Below are positions 17,637 through 25,580 of a stretch of DNA of 64,000 nucleotides, piece after piece (position 1 is the first letter of the stretch; the number at the start of each line of letters is the position of its first letter). This stretch comes from Streptomyces monomycini (GTDB taxonomy: Bacteria; Actinomycetota; Actinomycetes; Streptomycetales; Streptomycetaceae): positions 248,001-312,000 of the forward strand of contig NZ_JAFIQY010000003.1 of NCBI RefSeq assembly GCF_022271435.1. The letters run 5' to 3'. The position numbers were made by a program, and so were the translations under genes. The notes beneath the pieces were generated by a model. The model was not told the DNA's origin. It saw nothing but the letters and a program-made list of their open reading frames with translations, and did not search any database.

Positions 17637-17678
17637 GGCGGGGCCCCGCGCGGGCCCCCAGACGCGCGGGGCCCCGCC
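17637..17678. terminator. Second perfect 16-bp hairpin downstream of glmS
   Basis: Arms 17637-17652 (GGCGGGGCCCCGCGCG) and 17663-17678 are perfectly complementary with a 10-nt loop, only 23 bp after the previous hairpin. Together they form a tandem structure between the convergent glmS and universal-stress genes. Confidence 0.75.
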
Positions 17679-18130
17679 ACCCCGGTTTCCGGCGGCGCCC
17701 TTACGCCGGCGGTGGCCGCCTTCCCGGGAACCGTCACCTCCCGGGCGGCAGCACGCTGTTGACGGCCGGAGAGCCGGGCGGCGGACCGCCCCGTCCGCCG
17801 GGCGCCCGCGCGCCCCGGGAGCTGCGCCGGCCGCGTCCGGCCGCCCCGGCCGTTCACGCTCCGTTCGCGCTCTCTTGATCGGTTTTCTACCCCTCAGCAC
17901 CCCGCATTCCACCTCTACGGGCCAGTAAATATGCCGACTGCGCGGTTACGGGGCGCTGGTGACGCTCCCTCACCTCACGCCCCACGGGGTCACGGAGCGT
18001 CAGGGGCCTGGCGGGTCGGAAGCATGGCGCGTCAGGGAAACGGCGACCGGTGGCGGTCGGAGATCCGGCGCGGGAGCGGCCCGGCAAGCGGCGGCCGGGA
18101 AACCAGGAGGGCGGAAAACCGGGAGGACGG
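17679..18130. other. Gene-free stretch between hairpins and the stress-protein gene
   Basis: Open frames here run on both strands but have no ribosome site and no recognisable composition of Streptomyces coding sequence. I see no RNA gene. It is probably 3' flank of both convergent genes. Confidence 0.5.
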
Positions 18131-18652
18131 TCAGGGAATGACGATCACGGGCCGCTGCGCCCGCCGGGCCAGCCGTCCCGCGACCGAGCCGAAGATCCGG
18201 CCCACGATGCCGTGCGTCGAGCCGACCACGATCGCGTCGGCCTCGTACTCGTGGCCGACCTCTTCGAGCTCGTGGCAGATGTCGCCGCCGCGCTCCACGA
18301 GGACCCACGGGATCTCCGCGAGGTGGTCGGCGCAGGCGAGCTCCAGCCCGAGCACTTCCGTACGGTGGTCCGGCACGTCCACGAAGACCGGGGGCTCACA
18401 GCCCGCCCAGACCGTCGTGGGCAGCCGGTTGGCCACGTGGACGATGATCAGGCCGGAGCCGGAGCGCCGTGCCATACCGATTGCATACGCCAACGCTCGC
18501 TCGCTCGACGTCGATCCGTCGAAGCCGACGACGACACCGTGCCGGAAGGCGGGGTCGCAGGAGTGACGTGTCTGATCCGCCGCTTCGAGGTCCGCCGTCG
18601 GATCGGCGACCTGCTTGCGGTCCGCGGGTTCGGGGATTTCGTGACCGGCCAT
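18131..18652 (-). CDS. Universal stress protein (UspA fold), 173 aa
   Basis: One UspA domain from residue ~38: GVVVGFDGSTSSERALAYAIG at the start, LIIVHVANRLP, then the ATP-binding loop GSTHGIVGRIFGSVAGRLAR and a final strand PVIVIP. The G-x2-G-x9-GS pattern predicts nucleotide binding. The first ~37 residues form a polar leader. ATG 18652 is used; the open frame extends further upstream without homology. No strong ribosome site is seen. The client process is unknown. Confidence 0.88.
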   Translation of the reverse strand: MAGHEIPEPADRKQVADPTADLEAADQTRHSCDPAFRHGVVVGFDGSTSSERALAYAIGMARRSGSGLIIVHVANRLPTTVWAGCEPPVFVDVPDHRTEVLGLELACADHLAEIPWVLVERGGDICHELEEVGHEYEADAIVVGSTHGIVGRIFGSVAGRLARRAQRPVIVIP

Positions 18653-19040
18653 GGTGTCTCGGCGAAGGAGGTCCTTGCGGAGGGGCGGACGGGGAGCGGC
18701 GATTGACTTGATCCGGCAGTTGACTGAGCTGGCTTGATCGAGAGGTCGGCCCTGTAGTTCAAAGGGGAACAACACGACCGGGAATCATCTTCCCAATGCC
18801 TTACCCCAAGAGTACGGCGCCAGCCCTCCGCTGCCCAGAGCCCCGCGCGGACGGCGGACCCCTGATGCGGGAGCGGCCCCCCGCGGCCACACGGGCGGAG
18901 TACCGCTCGAACATTCCCCGGAGCATGCCGGAGCGTGGGCCGGATGGCAATGCCCCGGCCTGCCCCCGTACGTACCCATCGCGGTGACCCATGGACCCCC
19001 ACAGCCGTTGTAGTACCAGCCTGCCTGGAGGGAGTACGCC
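18653..19040. promoter_or_regulatory. Divergent promoter region of the stress and membrane-protein genes
   Basis: A 388-bp gap. At 18780-18794 there is a perfect inverted repeat GGGAA-TCATC-TTCCC, 128 bp upstream of the stress-protein ATG, which could be an operator. No further gene or RNA is recognised. Confidence 0.4.
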
Positions 19041-19346
19041 GTGCCCGGTCCTTCGAACACATCAGCCGATCCGGTGAGCGATCTCGTCCGCTGGGCGGCG
19101 TTCAGCTGTGCCGTGGTGCCCCTCGTCCTCGTCCTGTGCGGCGCGTCCGCCGCCGGGGCGCTCGGCACCGCCGCGGGCCTGGCGACGGTGACCTGTGCCT
19201 GCCGGGCCCTGCTGCGCCAGTCCGAGCGCACCGCCGCCCGTCCGTCGCCCGACGAGATCGCCCCGCACCGCGGCCGGCACAGCCGTACCGGGACCGGAGC
19301 CCACCGTGGAGGGCGCCGCTCCGAGGGGCGTACGCCGGAGGAATGA
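19041..19346 (+). CDS. Small membrane protein upstream of adpA, 101 aa
   Basis: Residues ~16-62 form two hydrophobic segments (WAAFSCAVVPLVLVLCGAS and AGALGTAAGLATVTCACRALL), followed by a polar, basic cytoplasmic tail rich in Arg and His. No catalytic motif is seen. GTG 19041 follows GGAG; the same start is expected from coding bias. Position immediately before adpA on the same strand is conserved in Streptomyces as I recall. Function unknown. Confidence 0.65.
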   Translation: MPGPSNTSADPVSDLVRWAAFSCAVVPLVLVLCGASAAGALGTAAGLATVTCACRALLRQSERTAARPSPDEIAPHRGRHSRTGTGAHRGGRRSEGRTPEE

Positions 19347-19694
19347 CGCGCCCGCAAGCCTGCCCAGGTTCGTTTTCGGCCAACTTCGTGCCCGAGTGCA
19401 TCCCTTGGCAAAAGCGACCCGTAACCCGGGCCTGAGCTGGGAGGAAAGGACCGCGGGGCGTGGTTGCGCCCTACGGCTTACGGGCAGAGGCGAGAGGCGT
19501 ACTTCCCAGCAGGCCCGACGAGTGGAACGCTTCGTGATCGAATGCTTCGCGCCAAGTTGCCATATCGACATACGAGCGGGTGGTGAACTTGGCACTCCAT
19601 CCTCACGGGACGCAGTAGATTCGATCTTGGCAATCACGGCGGGGGAACAGTGCAGGACCGAGAGGGCGAGACGACCGAGGGGGGCTTAAGTGCC
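19347..19694 (+). promoter_or_regulatory. Long adpA upstream region with candidate regulatory repeats
   Basis: 348 bp without a gene. GAACGCTTCGTG (19525-19536) and GAATGCTTCGCG (19540-19551) are 12-bp direct repeats at 15-bp spacing. On the minus strand TGGCGCGAAG (19545-19554) matches the published AdpA consensus TGGCSNGWWY at 9 of 10 positions, so autoregulation is plausible. The start codon is preceded by GAGGGGGG (19677-19684). Confidence 0.4.
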
Positions 19695-21197
19695 ATGAGC
19701 CAGGACTCCGCTGCCGTACCAGATGCCGCACGCAAGCTCGCCGCCCGACGACGCCGCGAAATAGTCGCGGTGCTCCTCTTCAGTGGCGGCCCGATTTTCG
19801 AGAGCTCCATTCCGCTCTCGGTCTTCGGCATCGACCGCCAGGACGCGGGTGTTCCGCGGTACCGACTACTTGTGTGCGCGGGCGAAGATGCGCCTTTGCG
19901 CACCACCGGGGGGCTCGAACTGTCGGCCCCCTACGGGCTGGAGGCGATCGCCCGCGCGGGCACCGTCGTCGTTCCGGCCTGGCGGTCCATCACACAGGCA
20001 CCACCACCGGCCGCGCTGGACGCGCTGCGCCGGGCGCACGAAGAAGGGGCCCGCATCGTCGGGCTCTGCACGGGGGCCTTCGTGCTCGCCGCCGCAGGGC
20101 TCCTCGACGGCAGGCCCGCGACCACCCACTGGATGTACGCGCCGACGCTCGCCAAGCGTTATCCGTCCGTCCATGTCGATCCCCGCGAGCTCTTCGTCGA
20201 CGACGGCGACGTGCTGACCTCCGCGGGGACCGCCGCCGGCATCGACCTGTGCCTGCACATCGTCCGTACCGACCACGGGGCGGACGCGGCCAACGCGCTC
20301 GCCCGGCGGCTGGTGGTCCCGCCCCGGCGCACCGCGTCGGACCTGGGGCACCAGAGGTACCTGGACAGGTCATTACCGGAGGAGATCGGTGCGGACCCGC
20401 TCGCCGAGGTCGTGGCCTGGGCACTGGAGCACCTCCACGAGCAGTTCGACGTGGAGACGCTGGCGGCCCGCGCCTACATGAGCCGCCGTACCTTCGACCG
20501 CCGGTTCCGGTCCTTGACCGGGAGCGCTCCGCTGCAGTGGCTGATCACCCAGCGCGTCCTCCAGGCACAGCGGCTGCTGGAGACCTCGGACTACTCCGTG
20601 GACGAGGTCGCCGGACGCTGCGGTTTCCGGTCGCCGGTCGCCCTGCGCGGCCACTTCCGGCGGCAGTTGGGCGCCTCGCCCGCGGCCTACCGCGCGGCGT
20701 ACCGCGCGCGCAGGCCGCAGAACGGGGTGCCCGAGCAGGCCACCCGGTCGGACCGGCCGGAGCGCGGTGAGCGCGCCGGTGCCGGTGCGGACCGGTTCGC
20801 CGCTGCCGCGGCGGGACATCTGCCGGGGGGCCACGGACCGCTGCACCACGGGCAGGCGTCGCACAGCCAGGCGACGCACGCCCAAGGGGGGCTCGGTCCG
20901 GGCGGTCACACGCAGGGCCACCCCCAGAGCGGTCACGGTCCGGGCGGGCACCCCCAGGGGTCGCACGGCGGACACGGGGGGCACGGCGGTCCGGGCGGGC
21001 ACGGGTCGGGCGGCCAGCCGGGGCACAGTACGGCGGGCCACAACCAGCCGGTGCACAGCCAGGCCACCGCGCTCGCGCCGACAGAGCCGGGCAAACCGGA
21101 ATCCGACGCCTATGCGCCGAGGCTTCCGGAACAGCCCGCCGGGCGGCCGGCCGGCCGCCCGGTGCTGCCCAGTCAGCGGGAGCGCCCCGTAGGGTGA
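19695..21197 (+). CDS. adpA: AdpA, central developmental regulator (AraC/XylS type), 500 aa
   Basis: The N-terminal DJ-1/PfpI-like dimer domain (residues ~15-190: [39 protein letters not shown]) and AraC DNA-binding domain (~230-320: [39 protein letters not shown]) match AdpA almost word for word. Codon 227 (20373-20375) is TTA, the bldA-dependent site between the domains known in S. coelicolor and S. griseus. Start MSQDSAAVP at 19695 fits other AdpA proteins. Beyond residue ~330 it carries an extension with a His/Gly-rich tract (~378-460); AdpA is ~400 aa in model species, so this tail is unusual. ornA follows, nearly overlapping. Confidence 0.97.
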   Translation: MSQDSAAVPDAARKLAARRRREIVAVLLFSGGPIFESSIPLSVFGIDRQDAGVPRYRLLVCAGEDAPLRTTGGLELSAPYGLEAIARAGTVVVPAWRSITQAPPPAALDALRRAHEEGARIVGLCTGAFVLAAAGLLDGRPATTHWMYAPTLAKRYPSVHVDPRELFVDDGDVLTSAGTAAGIDLCLHIVRTDHGADAANALARRLVVPPRRTASDLGHQRYLDRSLPEEIGADPLAEVVAWALEHLHEQFDVETLAARAYMSRRTFDRRFRSLTGSAPLQWLITQRVLQAQRLLETSDYSVDEVAGRCGFRSPVALRGHFRRQLGASPAAYRAAYRARRPQNGVPEQATRSDRPERGERAGAGADRFAAAAAGHLPGGHGPLHHGQASHSQATHAQGGLGPGGHTQGHPQSGHGPGGHPQGSHGGHGGHGGPGGHGSGGQPGHSTAGHNQPVHSQATALAPTEPGKPESDAYAPRLPEQPAGRPAGRPVLPSQRERPVG

Positions 21198-21202
21198 GGC
21201 GT

Positions 21203-21811
21203 ATGAACGATCGCATGGTGTGGATCGACTGCGAGATGACCGGGCTCTCGCTGGCGAACGACGCGCTCATCGAGGTGGCCGCCCTGGTCACCGACTCGGA
21301 GCTGAATGTCCTGGGCGACGGGGTGGACATCGTGATCCGCCCCCCGGCCGAGGCCCTGACCACCATGCCCGAGGTCGTGCGCCAGATGCACACCTCCTCC
21401 GGGCTGCTGGCCGAGCTGGACAGTGGCACCACACTGGAGGACGCACAGGAACAGGTGCTCCAGTACCTCAAGCAGCACGTACCGGAACCCGGCCGGGCAC
21501 CGCTGTGCGGCAATTCCGTCGGCACCGACCGGGGCTTCCTGCTCCGCGACATGCCGGAGCTGGAGAGCCACCTGCACTACCGGATCGTGGACGTGTCGTC
21601 CGTGAAGGAACTGGCCCGGCGCTGGTATCCGAGGGCGTACTTCAACAGTCCGGAGAAGAACGGGAACCACCGGGCGCTGGCGGACATCCGTGAATCCATC
21701 GCGGAACTCCGCTACTACCGGGAGGCGGTCTTCGTGCCGCAGCCCGGCCCGGACTCGGACACCGCGAAGGAGATCGCGGCCAGGCACGTCCTGCCCGCGG
21801 ACCCGGAGTGA
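21203..21811 (+). CDS. ornA: Oligoribonuclease, 202 aa
   Basis: DEDDh 3'-5' exoribonuclease that degrades 2-5 nt RNA, including pGpG from c-di-GMP breakdown. Active-site residues are visible: [10 protein letters not shown] (D9, E11), [10 protein letters not shown] (Asp) and [12 protein letters not shown] (His, Asp). ATG 21203 follows GTGAGG; an in-frame GTG at 21194 overlaps the adpA stop. The adpA-ornA order is conserved, and the 5-bp gap suggests co-transcription. A strong hairpin ends the unit. Confidence 0.95.
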   Translation: MNDRMVWIDCEMTGLSLANDALIEVAALVTDSELNVLGDGVDIVIRPPAEALTTMPEVVRQMHTSSGLLAELDSGTTLEDAQEQVLQYLKQHVPEPGRAPLCGNSVGTDRGFLLRDMPELESHLHYRIVDVSSVKELARRWYPRAYFNSPEKNGNHRALADIRESIAELRYYREAVFVPQPGPDSDTAKEIAARHVLPADPE

Positions 21812-21815
21812 CGCG

Positions 21816-21850
21816 GCTCGCTCCCGGCCTGACCAAAGCCGGGAGCGAGC
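21816..21850 (+). terminator. Terminator after ornA
   Basis: Perfect 13-bp arms GCTCGCTCCCGGC / GCCGGGAGCGAGC with a 9-nt loop, beginning 5 bp after the ornA stop. Confidence 0.85.
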
Positions 21851-21917
21851 ACCCCTCCAGACCCTGTACACTTTTCTCAGCCGGTGGGGAACAAGACACC
21901 ACACAGCACCGGTCATG

Positions 21918-21993
21918 GTGGGTATAGCTCAGCTGGTAGAGCACCTGGTTGTGGTCCAGGATGTCGCGGGTTCAAGTCCCGTTACTCACCCCA
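21918..21993 (+). tRNA. tRNA-His (anticodon GTG)
   Basis: Full cloverleaf: acceptor GTGGGTA / TACTCAC, anticodon stem CCTGG-TTGTGGT-CCAGG with anticodon GTG at 21951-21953, T-arm GCGGG-TTCAAGT-CCCGT. G at 21917 can serve as the extra G(-1) pairing with C at 21990, as required for tRNA-His. CCA is encoded. TACACT at 21867-21872 may be its -10 box. Confidence 0.96.
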
Positions 21994-22039
21994 ACGAGTA
22001 GGGCCCCCGGACGTGAAAGCGTCCGGGGGCCCTAGTCGT
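21994..22039 (+). terminator. Terminator after tRNA-His
   Basis: 20-bp arms (21994-22013 and 22020-22039) with one mismatch and a 6-nt loop TGAAAG start directly after the CCA end; core GGGCCCCCGGACG. Confidence 0.9.
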
Positions 22040-22161
22040 TGGCGGGGGTGGAGGCCCGGGGCCGAGGGCCCGCCTCCAGGAAATGGCGGGTGTGACGGCT
22101 GACACATCCACAGGACAGCACCCCGCGGGGCGCTGTCCCGGTGGGCCGCCGCCCCGCGGGC

Positions 22162-22812
22162 TCAGTAGCCGACGGTGAAGCGCTCCCCGATGTGCCGCGG
22201 CTTCTCGATCTCGTCCAGGAGGGCGACGGCGTAGTCCTCGGCGGTGATCCGGCTGGTGCCGTCCGCGTCGGCGACCAGGTCGTCCAGGGCGGTGCGGTAG
22301 GTGCCGGTCCGCTCCCCGGGCTCGATCAGGGCGGCCGGGCTCACGTTGGTCCAGCGCACGTCCGTGACGGTGCGGTAGAAGTCCAGCGCGTCGCCGTGCG
22401 CGTGCATGATCTGGAGCAGGAACTCCGGCAGGCCCTCCGCGTCCCAGACCTGCTTGCCGTCCGGCGTACGGAGCGAGCCGGCGCCGCCCACGGAGATCAG
22501 CCGGGGCGCGTCCTCGCCCAGCGTGCGGACGCCCGCGACCAGGGACTCGGCCGAGGGCTTGATCGTCGCGAGGTGGCCCGGGCCGTCGCCGCCGCCCACC
22601 GCGCTGACCAGGACGTCCTGGCCCTGGGCCGCGGCCGCCACGGAGACCGGGTCGAGGATGTCGCCGGTGGTCACGGTCAGGTTCGGGTCGGTCTTGGTGA
22701 TCTTCGCGGGGTCGCGGACGACCGCGGTGACCTGGTGGCCGCGGCGCAGCGCCTCGTCGAGGACGCGGCTGCCGATGGTGCCGTTGGCTCCGAAAATGGC
22801 GATCTTGGACAT
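22162..22812 (-). CDS. NAD(P)-binding oxidoreductase, NmrA/SDR-like, 216 aa
   Basis: Atypical short-chain dehydrogenase: N-terminal Rossmann motif KIAIFGANGTIGSRVLDEAL (GxxGxxG), VTAVVRDP after strand 2, and GDILDP. No classical YxxxK catalytic pair is evident, so it may act as an NAD(P)H-sensing or flavin/quinone-type reductase. GGGAG precedes ATG 22812. It diverges from an AraC-family regulator 135 bp away, which is probably its controller. Substrate unknown. Confidence 0.8.
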   Translation of the reverse strand: MSKIAIFGANGTIGSRVLDEALRRGHQVTAVVRDPAKITKTDPNLTVTTGDILDPVSVAAAAQGQDVLVSAVGGGDGPGHLATIKPSAESLVAGVRTLGEDAPRLISVGGAGSLRTPDGKQVWDAEGLPEFLLQIMHAHGDALDFYRTVTDVRWTNVSPAALIEPGERTGTYRTALDDLVADADGTSRITAEDYAVALLDEIEKPRHIGERFTVGY

Positions 22813-22947
22813 GGCGGTACTCCCTGTGCCCCTTCCGGGGCCTGGTCTGGCGTGGGTCTTGCTTTCCGTTTTCCGTCATCAGCCGCGCTGACGTCTTCTA
22901 CGCTAGGGGCGCGAACACGACATACCGGGGTAGGCACGGGACCATTG

Positions 22948-23982
22948 ATGGTGAAAAACCGACACGCCACACAGGAAGCCGGGGAGAGCATCCCGGAAGT
23001 CCCCTTCACCGCGCCGGCCGGGCGGCCCGCGGGGGTGGAGGTGCTGACCCTCGCCGAGCTGCGCGAGCGCGCCGACGCCTGCGCCCTCGCCGTACCGCAC
23101 CGCCCGGACTTCCACCATCTCCTCGTGGTGGACACCGGACATCTCCGGCACACCGTGGACTTCCGAAAGTATGAGCTGTCCGCGAATGACTGGATGTGGG
23201 TGCGTCCGGGCCAGGTTCACCACTTTGGTGACTTGTCCGGTGCGGAGGGGCGGCTGGTGCTGTTCGAATCCGGCTTCCTCGACCCGGCGACGGCGGCCGC
23301 GGCCCGGCTGGAGGACTGGTTCGGCCCCGCCGTGCACCGGCCGGAGGGAGCGGAGGCGCAGGCGGTGGAGAACGCCCTGCACCACCTCCACCAGGAATTC
23401 GGGGCACTGCGCGGCCTGCCCCTGGAGACGCACATCGAGGTGCTGCGGCACCTGCTGGCCGTACTGGTCCTGCGGGCCGCCCGGCTGTCCGCACGGGATG
23501 CGGGAGTACGGGATGCGGGAGTACGGGGCAGGGGCGTACGGGGCGGGGGTGCCGGGGACGGGAGCGTCGGGGGCGGGGGCGCCCGGGGGCCGGGGGCGCG
23601 GGACGACGGGCGGGCGACGGGCGGCGGGGTCGACGGCGGCGGCGTCTGCGAGGCGAGCGAGACCTTTCTCCGCTTCCGCGACGCGGTGGAGCGCGGCTTC
23701 ACCCGCAGCCGCCGTGTCGAGGACTACGCGCGGGCGCTCGGCTACTCGCCCCGCACCCTCTCCCGCGCGACGGCCGCCGCCACCGGGGTGGGCGCGAAGG
23801 AGTTCATCGACCGCCGCGTGGTGCTGGAGGCCAAGCGGCTGCTGGCCCACGGCGACCAGACCGCCGCCCGGATCGCCGTACGCCTCGGCTTCGCCGACGC
23901 CGCGAACTTCGCCAAGTTCTTCCAGCACCGTACGGGCAGTACGCCGATCTCCTTCCGTACGGAGGTACGCGGCCCGGCGTGA
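22948..23982 (+). CDS. AraC-family regulator with Gly-rich linker, 344 aa
   Basis: The N-terminal cupin-type sensing domain (residues ~20-185: DFHHLLVVDTGHLRHTVDF, DWMWVRPGQVHHFGDL) is joined by a Gly/Arg-rich linker (~186-240) to a C-terminal AraC DNA-binding domain (RRVEDYARALGYSPRTLSR, IAVRLGFADAANFAKFFQHRTG). The linker is encoded by 15-bp tandem repeats from 23495. ATG 22948 is the best start; a weak CACGGG lies upstream. Divergent orientation suggests it controls the neighbouring oxidoreductase gene. Inducer unknown. Confidence 0.82.
   Translation: MVKNRHATQEAGESIPEVPFTAPAGRPAGVEVLTLAELRERADACALAVPHRPDFHHLLVVDTGHLRHTVDFRKYELSANDWMWVRPGQVHHFGDLSGAEGRLVLFESGFLDPATAAAARLEDWFGPAVHRPEGAEAQAVENALHHLHQEFGALRGLPLETHIEVLRHLLAVLVLRAARLSARDAGVRDAGVRGRGVRGGGAGDGSVGGGGARGPGARDDGRATGGGVDGGGVCEASETFLRFRDAVERGFTRSRRVEDYARALGYSPRTLSRATAAATGVGAKEFIDRRVVLEAKRLLAHGDQTAARIAVRLGFADAANFAKFFQHRTGSTPISFRTEVRGPA
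23495..23539 (+). repeat. 15-bp tandem repeats in the AraC linker
   Basis: GGGATGCGGGAGTAC occurs twice in tandem (23495-23509, 23510-23524), then a diverged third copy to 23539 and further G-rich remnants. They encode DAGVR-type pentapeptides in the disordered linker. Confidence 0.8.
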
Positions 23983-24002
23983 GGGTGTGCCGGGGAGCGG
24001 CC

Positions 24003-24078
24003 GGCGCGCCGGAGGGGGCGCGGGCCGGGAGGCGGGCGCGCCGGAGGGGCGCGTGCCAGGGAGGAGGGCGCGCCGAAG
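24003..24078. repeat. ~31-bp GC-rich repeats after the AraC gene
   Basis: Two near copies (24003-24032, 24034-24064) and a partial third share GGCGCGCCGGAGGGG and a GGGAGG end. They lie between the AraC stop and the first CebR box. No coding or hairpin role is evident. Confidence 0.65.
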
Positions 24079-24112
24079 CGGACCGCGCGCCGGTTCGTTT
24101 GCCGGGGACCAG

Positions 24113-24126
24113 TGGGAGCGCTCCCA
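24113..24126. promoter_or_regulatory. Perfect CebR box upstream of the cellulase genes
   Basis: TGGGAGCGCTCCCA is the exact 14-bp palindrome known to bind the cellobiose/cellotriose-sensing repressor CebR in Streptomyces. It lies 188 bp before the GH5 start. The cebR gene itself is 3 kb downstream. Confidence 0.88.
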
Positions 24127-24253
24127 AGGATTGGGGCGGGCGAGCGGTCCGTCAAGAGGGCAGGCCCACGCGTCCGACGCGGCTGCCCGTGGCGGGAATT
24201 ACGCAACTCCTCTGGGAAACCGGGCGAGTTGGCACTAGCCTCCGTGCAACCAG

Positions 24254-24267
24254 TGGGAGCGATTCCA
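24254..24267. promoter_or_regulatory. Degenerate second CebR box nearer the GH5 start
   Basis: TGGGAGCGATTCCA differs from the consensus palindrome at two positions in the right half and lies 47 bp before the GH5 start. A second dimer here could cooperate with the upstream perfect box. Confidence 0.6.
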
Positions 24268-24313
24268 TCCGTCGCGGGCCGCCCATGCCCGCGTACGACC
24301 CGAGGAGTCGCTC

Positions 24314-25483
24314 ATGCGCAGACCGTTACGCCTGTACGCCTTGGCAGTGGCCGCGGTGCTCGCTCTGCCGGGCGCGTCCCCGCCGGCCGAGCCCGCCCCG
24401 GCCGCAGCCGTGTCCACCGCGTCCTCCGTGTCCTCCGTGTCCACCGCGTCCTCCGCTCCCTCGGCCGCGCCGCCCCAGCTGCGGGTCGAGGGCAACCGTT
24501 TCGTCGACCGCGCCGGCGCCCCGTACCGCCTGCTCGGGGTGAACCGTTCCGGCGCCGAGTTCTCGTGCGTACAGGGCCGCGGGATCTTCGACGGGCCGGT
24601 GGACGACGCGTCCGTCGCGGCCATCGCGGGCTGGGGCGCCAACACCGTCCGCGTCCCGCTCAACGAGGAGTGCTGGCTGGGCACGGCCAACATCGACCCC
24701 CGGTACGCGGGCGCCGCCTACACCTCGGCCGTACGCGACTACGTGCGGCGGCTGATGGCCCACGGCCTGACGCCAGTCCTCGAACTGCACTGGAGCCACG
24801 GCCGCTACACCGGCCCGTCGGCCGGCTGCGCCGACGAACACGCGAGCTGCCAGAAACCCATGCCGGACCGGCGCCACTCCCCCGCCTTCTGGTCCTCGGT
24901 CGCCGGCGCCTTCAAGGACACGCCCGAGGTCGTGTTCGACCTGTTCAACGAGCCGTACCCGGACCGCGCGACCCCGGACACCGAACGGGCCTGGACCTGC
25001 TGGCGGGACGGCGGGAACTGTCCCGGCATCGGCTACGAGGTCGCCGGGATGCAGACCCTGCTGGACGCCGTACGGGCCACCGGCGCCCGCAATCCGGTCC
25101 TGGTGGGCGGCCTCGCGTACGCCAACGACCTCAGCCGGTGGACCGCGTACGCGCCGAAGGACCCGGCGGGCAATCTCGCGGCCGCCTGGCACGTGTACAA
25201 CTTCAACGCCTGCGCCGACGAGAGCTGCTGGTCCCGGACGCCGGGGCCGGTCGCCGAGCGCGTACCGCTCGTCGCGGGCGAGATCGGCGAGAACACCTGC
25301 GCCCATGCCTTCACCGACCGCGTCATGCGGTGGCTGGACGGGCGCCGGGCGTCGTACCTGGGCTGGACCTGGAACACCTGGGACTGCGCCGCCGGACCGG
25401 CCCTCATCCGCGACTACGCCGGGACGCCCACCGCGTACGGCGTGGGGCTGCGTGATCACCTGCGCGCCGTGAACCCGTCGTGA
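24314..25483 (+). CDS. Secreted GH5 endoglucanase-type cellulase, 389 aa
   Basis: Signal peptide at residues ~1-30, a short Ser/Ala linker, then a GH5 barrel: YRLLGVNRSGAEFSC, GWGANTVRVPLNEECWL, VVFDLFNEPYP (acid/base E213) and PLVAGEIGENTC (nucleophile E323), with TWNTWDC near the end. It is expected to cut beta-1,4-glucan internally. No carbohydrate-binding module is present. GAGGAG precedes ATG 24314. Codon 5 (24326-24328) is TTA, so translation should depend on the bldA tRNA. CebR boxes lie upstream; GH6 follows 97 bp later, probably in the same operon. Confidence 0.87.
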   Translation: MRRPLRLYALAVAAVLALPGASPPAEPAPAAAVSTASSVSSVSTASSAPSAAPPQLRVEGNRFVDRAGAPYRLLGVNRSGAEFSCVQGRGIFDGPVDDASVAAIAGWGANTVRVPLNEECWLGTANIDPRYAGAAYTSAVRDYVRRLMAHGLTPVLELHWSHGRYTGPSAGCADEHASCQKPMPDRRHSPAFWSSVAGAFKDTPEVVFDLFNEPYPDRATPDTERAWTCWRDGGNCPGIGYEVAGMQTLLDAVRATGARNPVLVGGLAYANDLSRWTAYAPKDPAGNLAAAWHVYNFNACADESCWSRTPGPVAERVPLVAGEIGENTCAHAFTDRVMRWLDGRRASYLGWTWNTWDCAAGPALIRDYAGTPTAYGVGLRDHLRAVNPS

Positions 25484-25534
25484 GTCCGCAGTGAACCCGG
25501 CGTGGGTCTGCCGTGAACCCCGCGTGAGTCCGCG
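25469..25534 (+). repeat. Three 22-bp tandem repeats bridging the GH5 stop and the GH6 gene
   Basis: Copies at 25469-25490, 25491-25512 and 25513-25534 all begin GTGAACCC and share GTG at position 12. The first contains the GH5 stop codon. Copy number could alter the intercistronic distance. Confidence 0.85.
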
Positions 25535-25580
25535 GCCGAGACACGTACTGGATTCCGTACCGAGAAAGGACGACCCGCTC

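Noticed and set aside
17436..17928. Overlapping open frames between glmS and the stress-protein gene
   Set aside because: No ribosome sites, composition of GC-rich spacer, and two perfect hairpins lie inside them.
22141..22947. Extension of the AraC gene to a 613-residue product
   Set aside because: The extra 269 residues run antisense to the oxidoreductase gene and show no domain; ATG 22948 fits the family.
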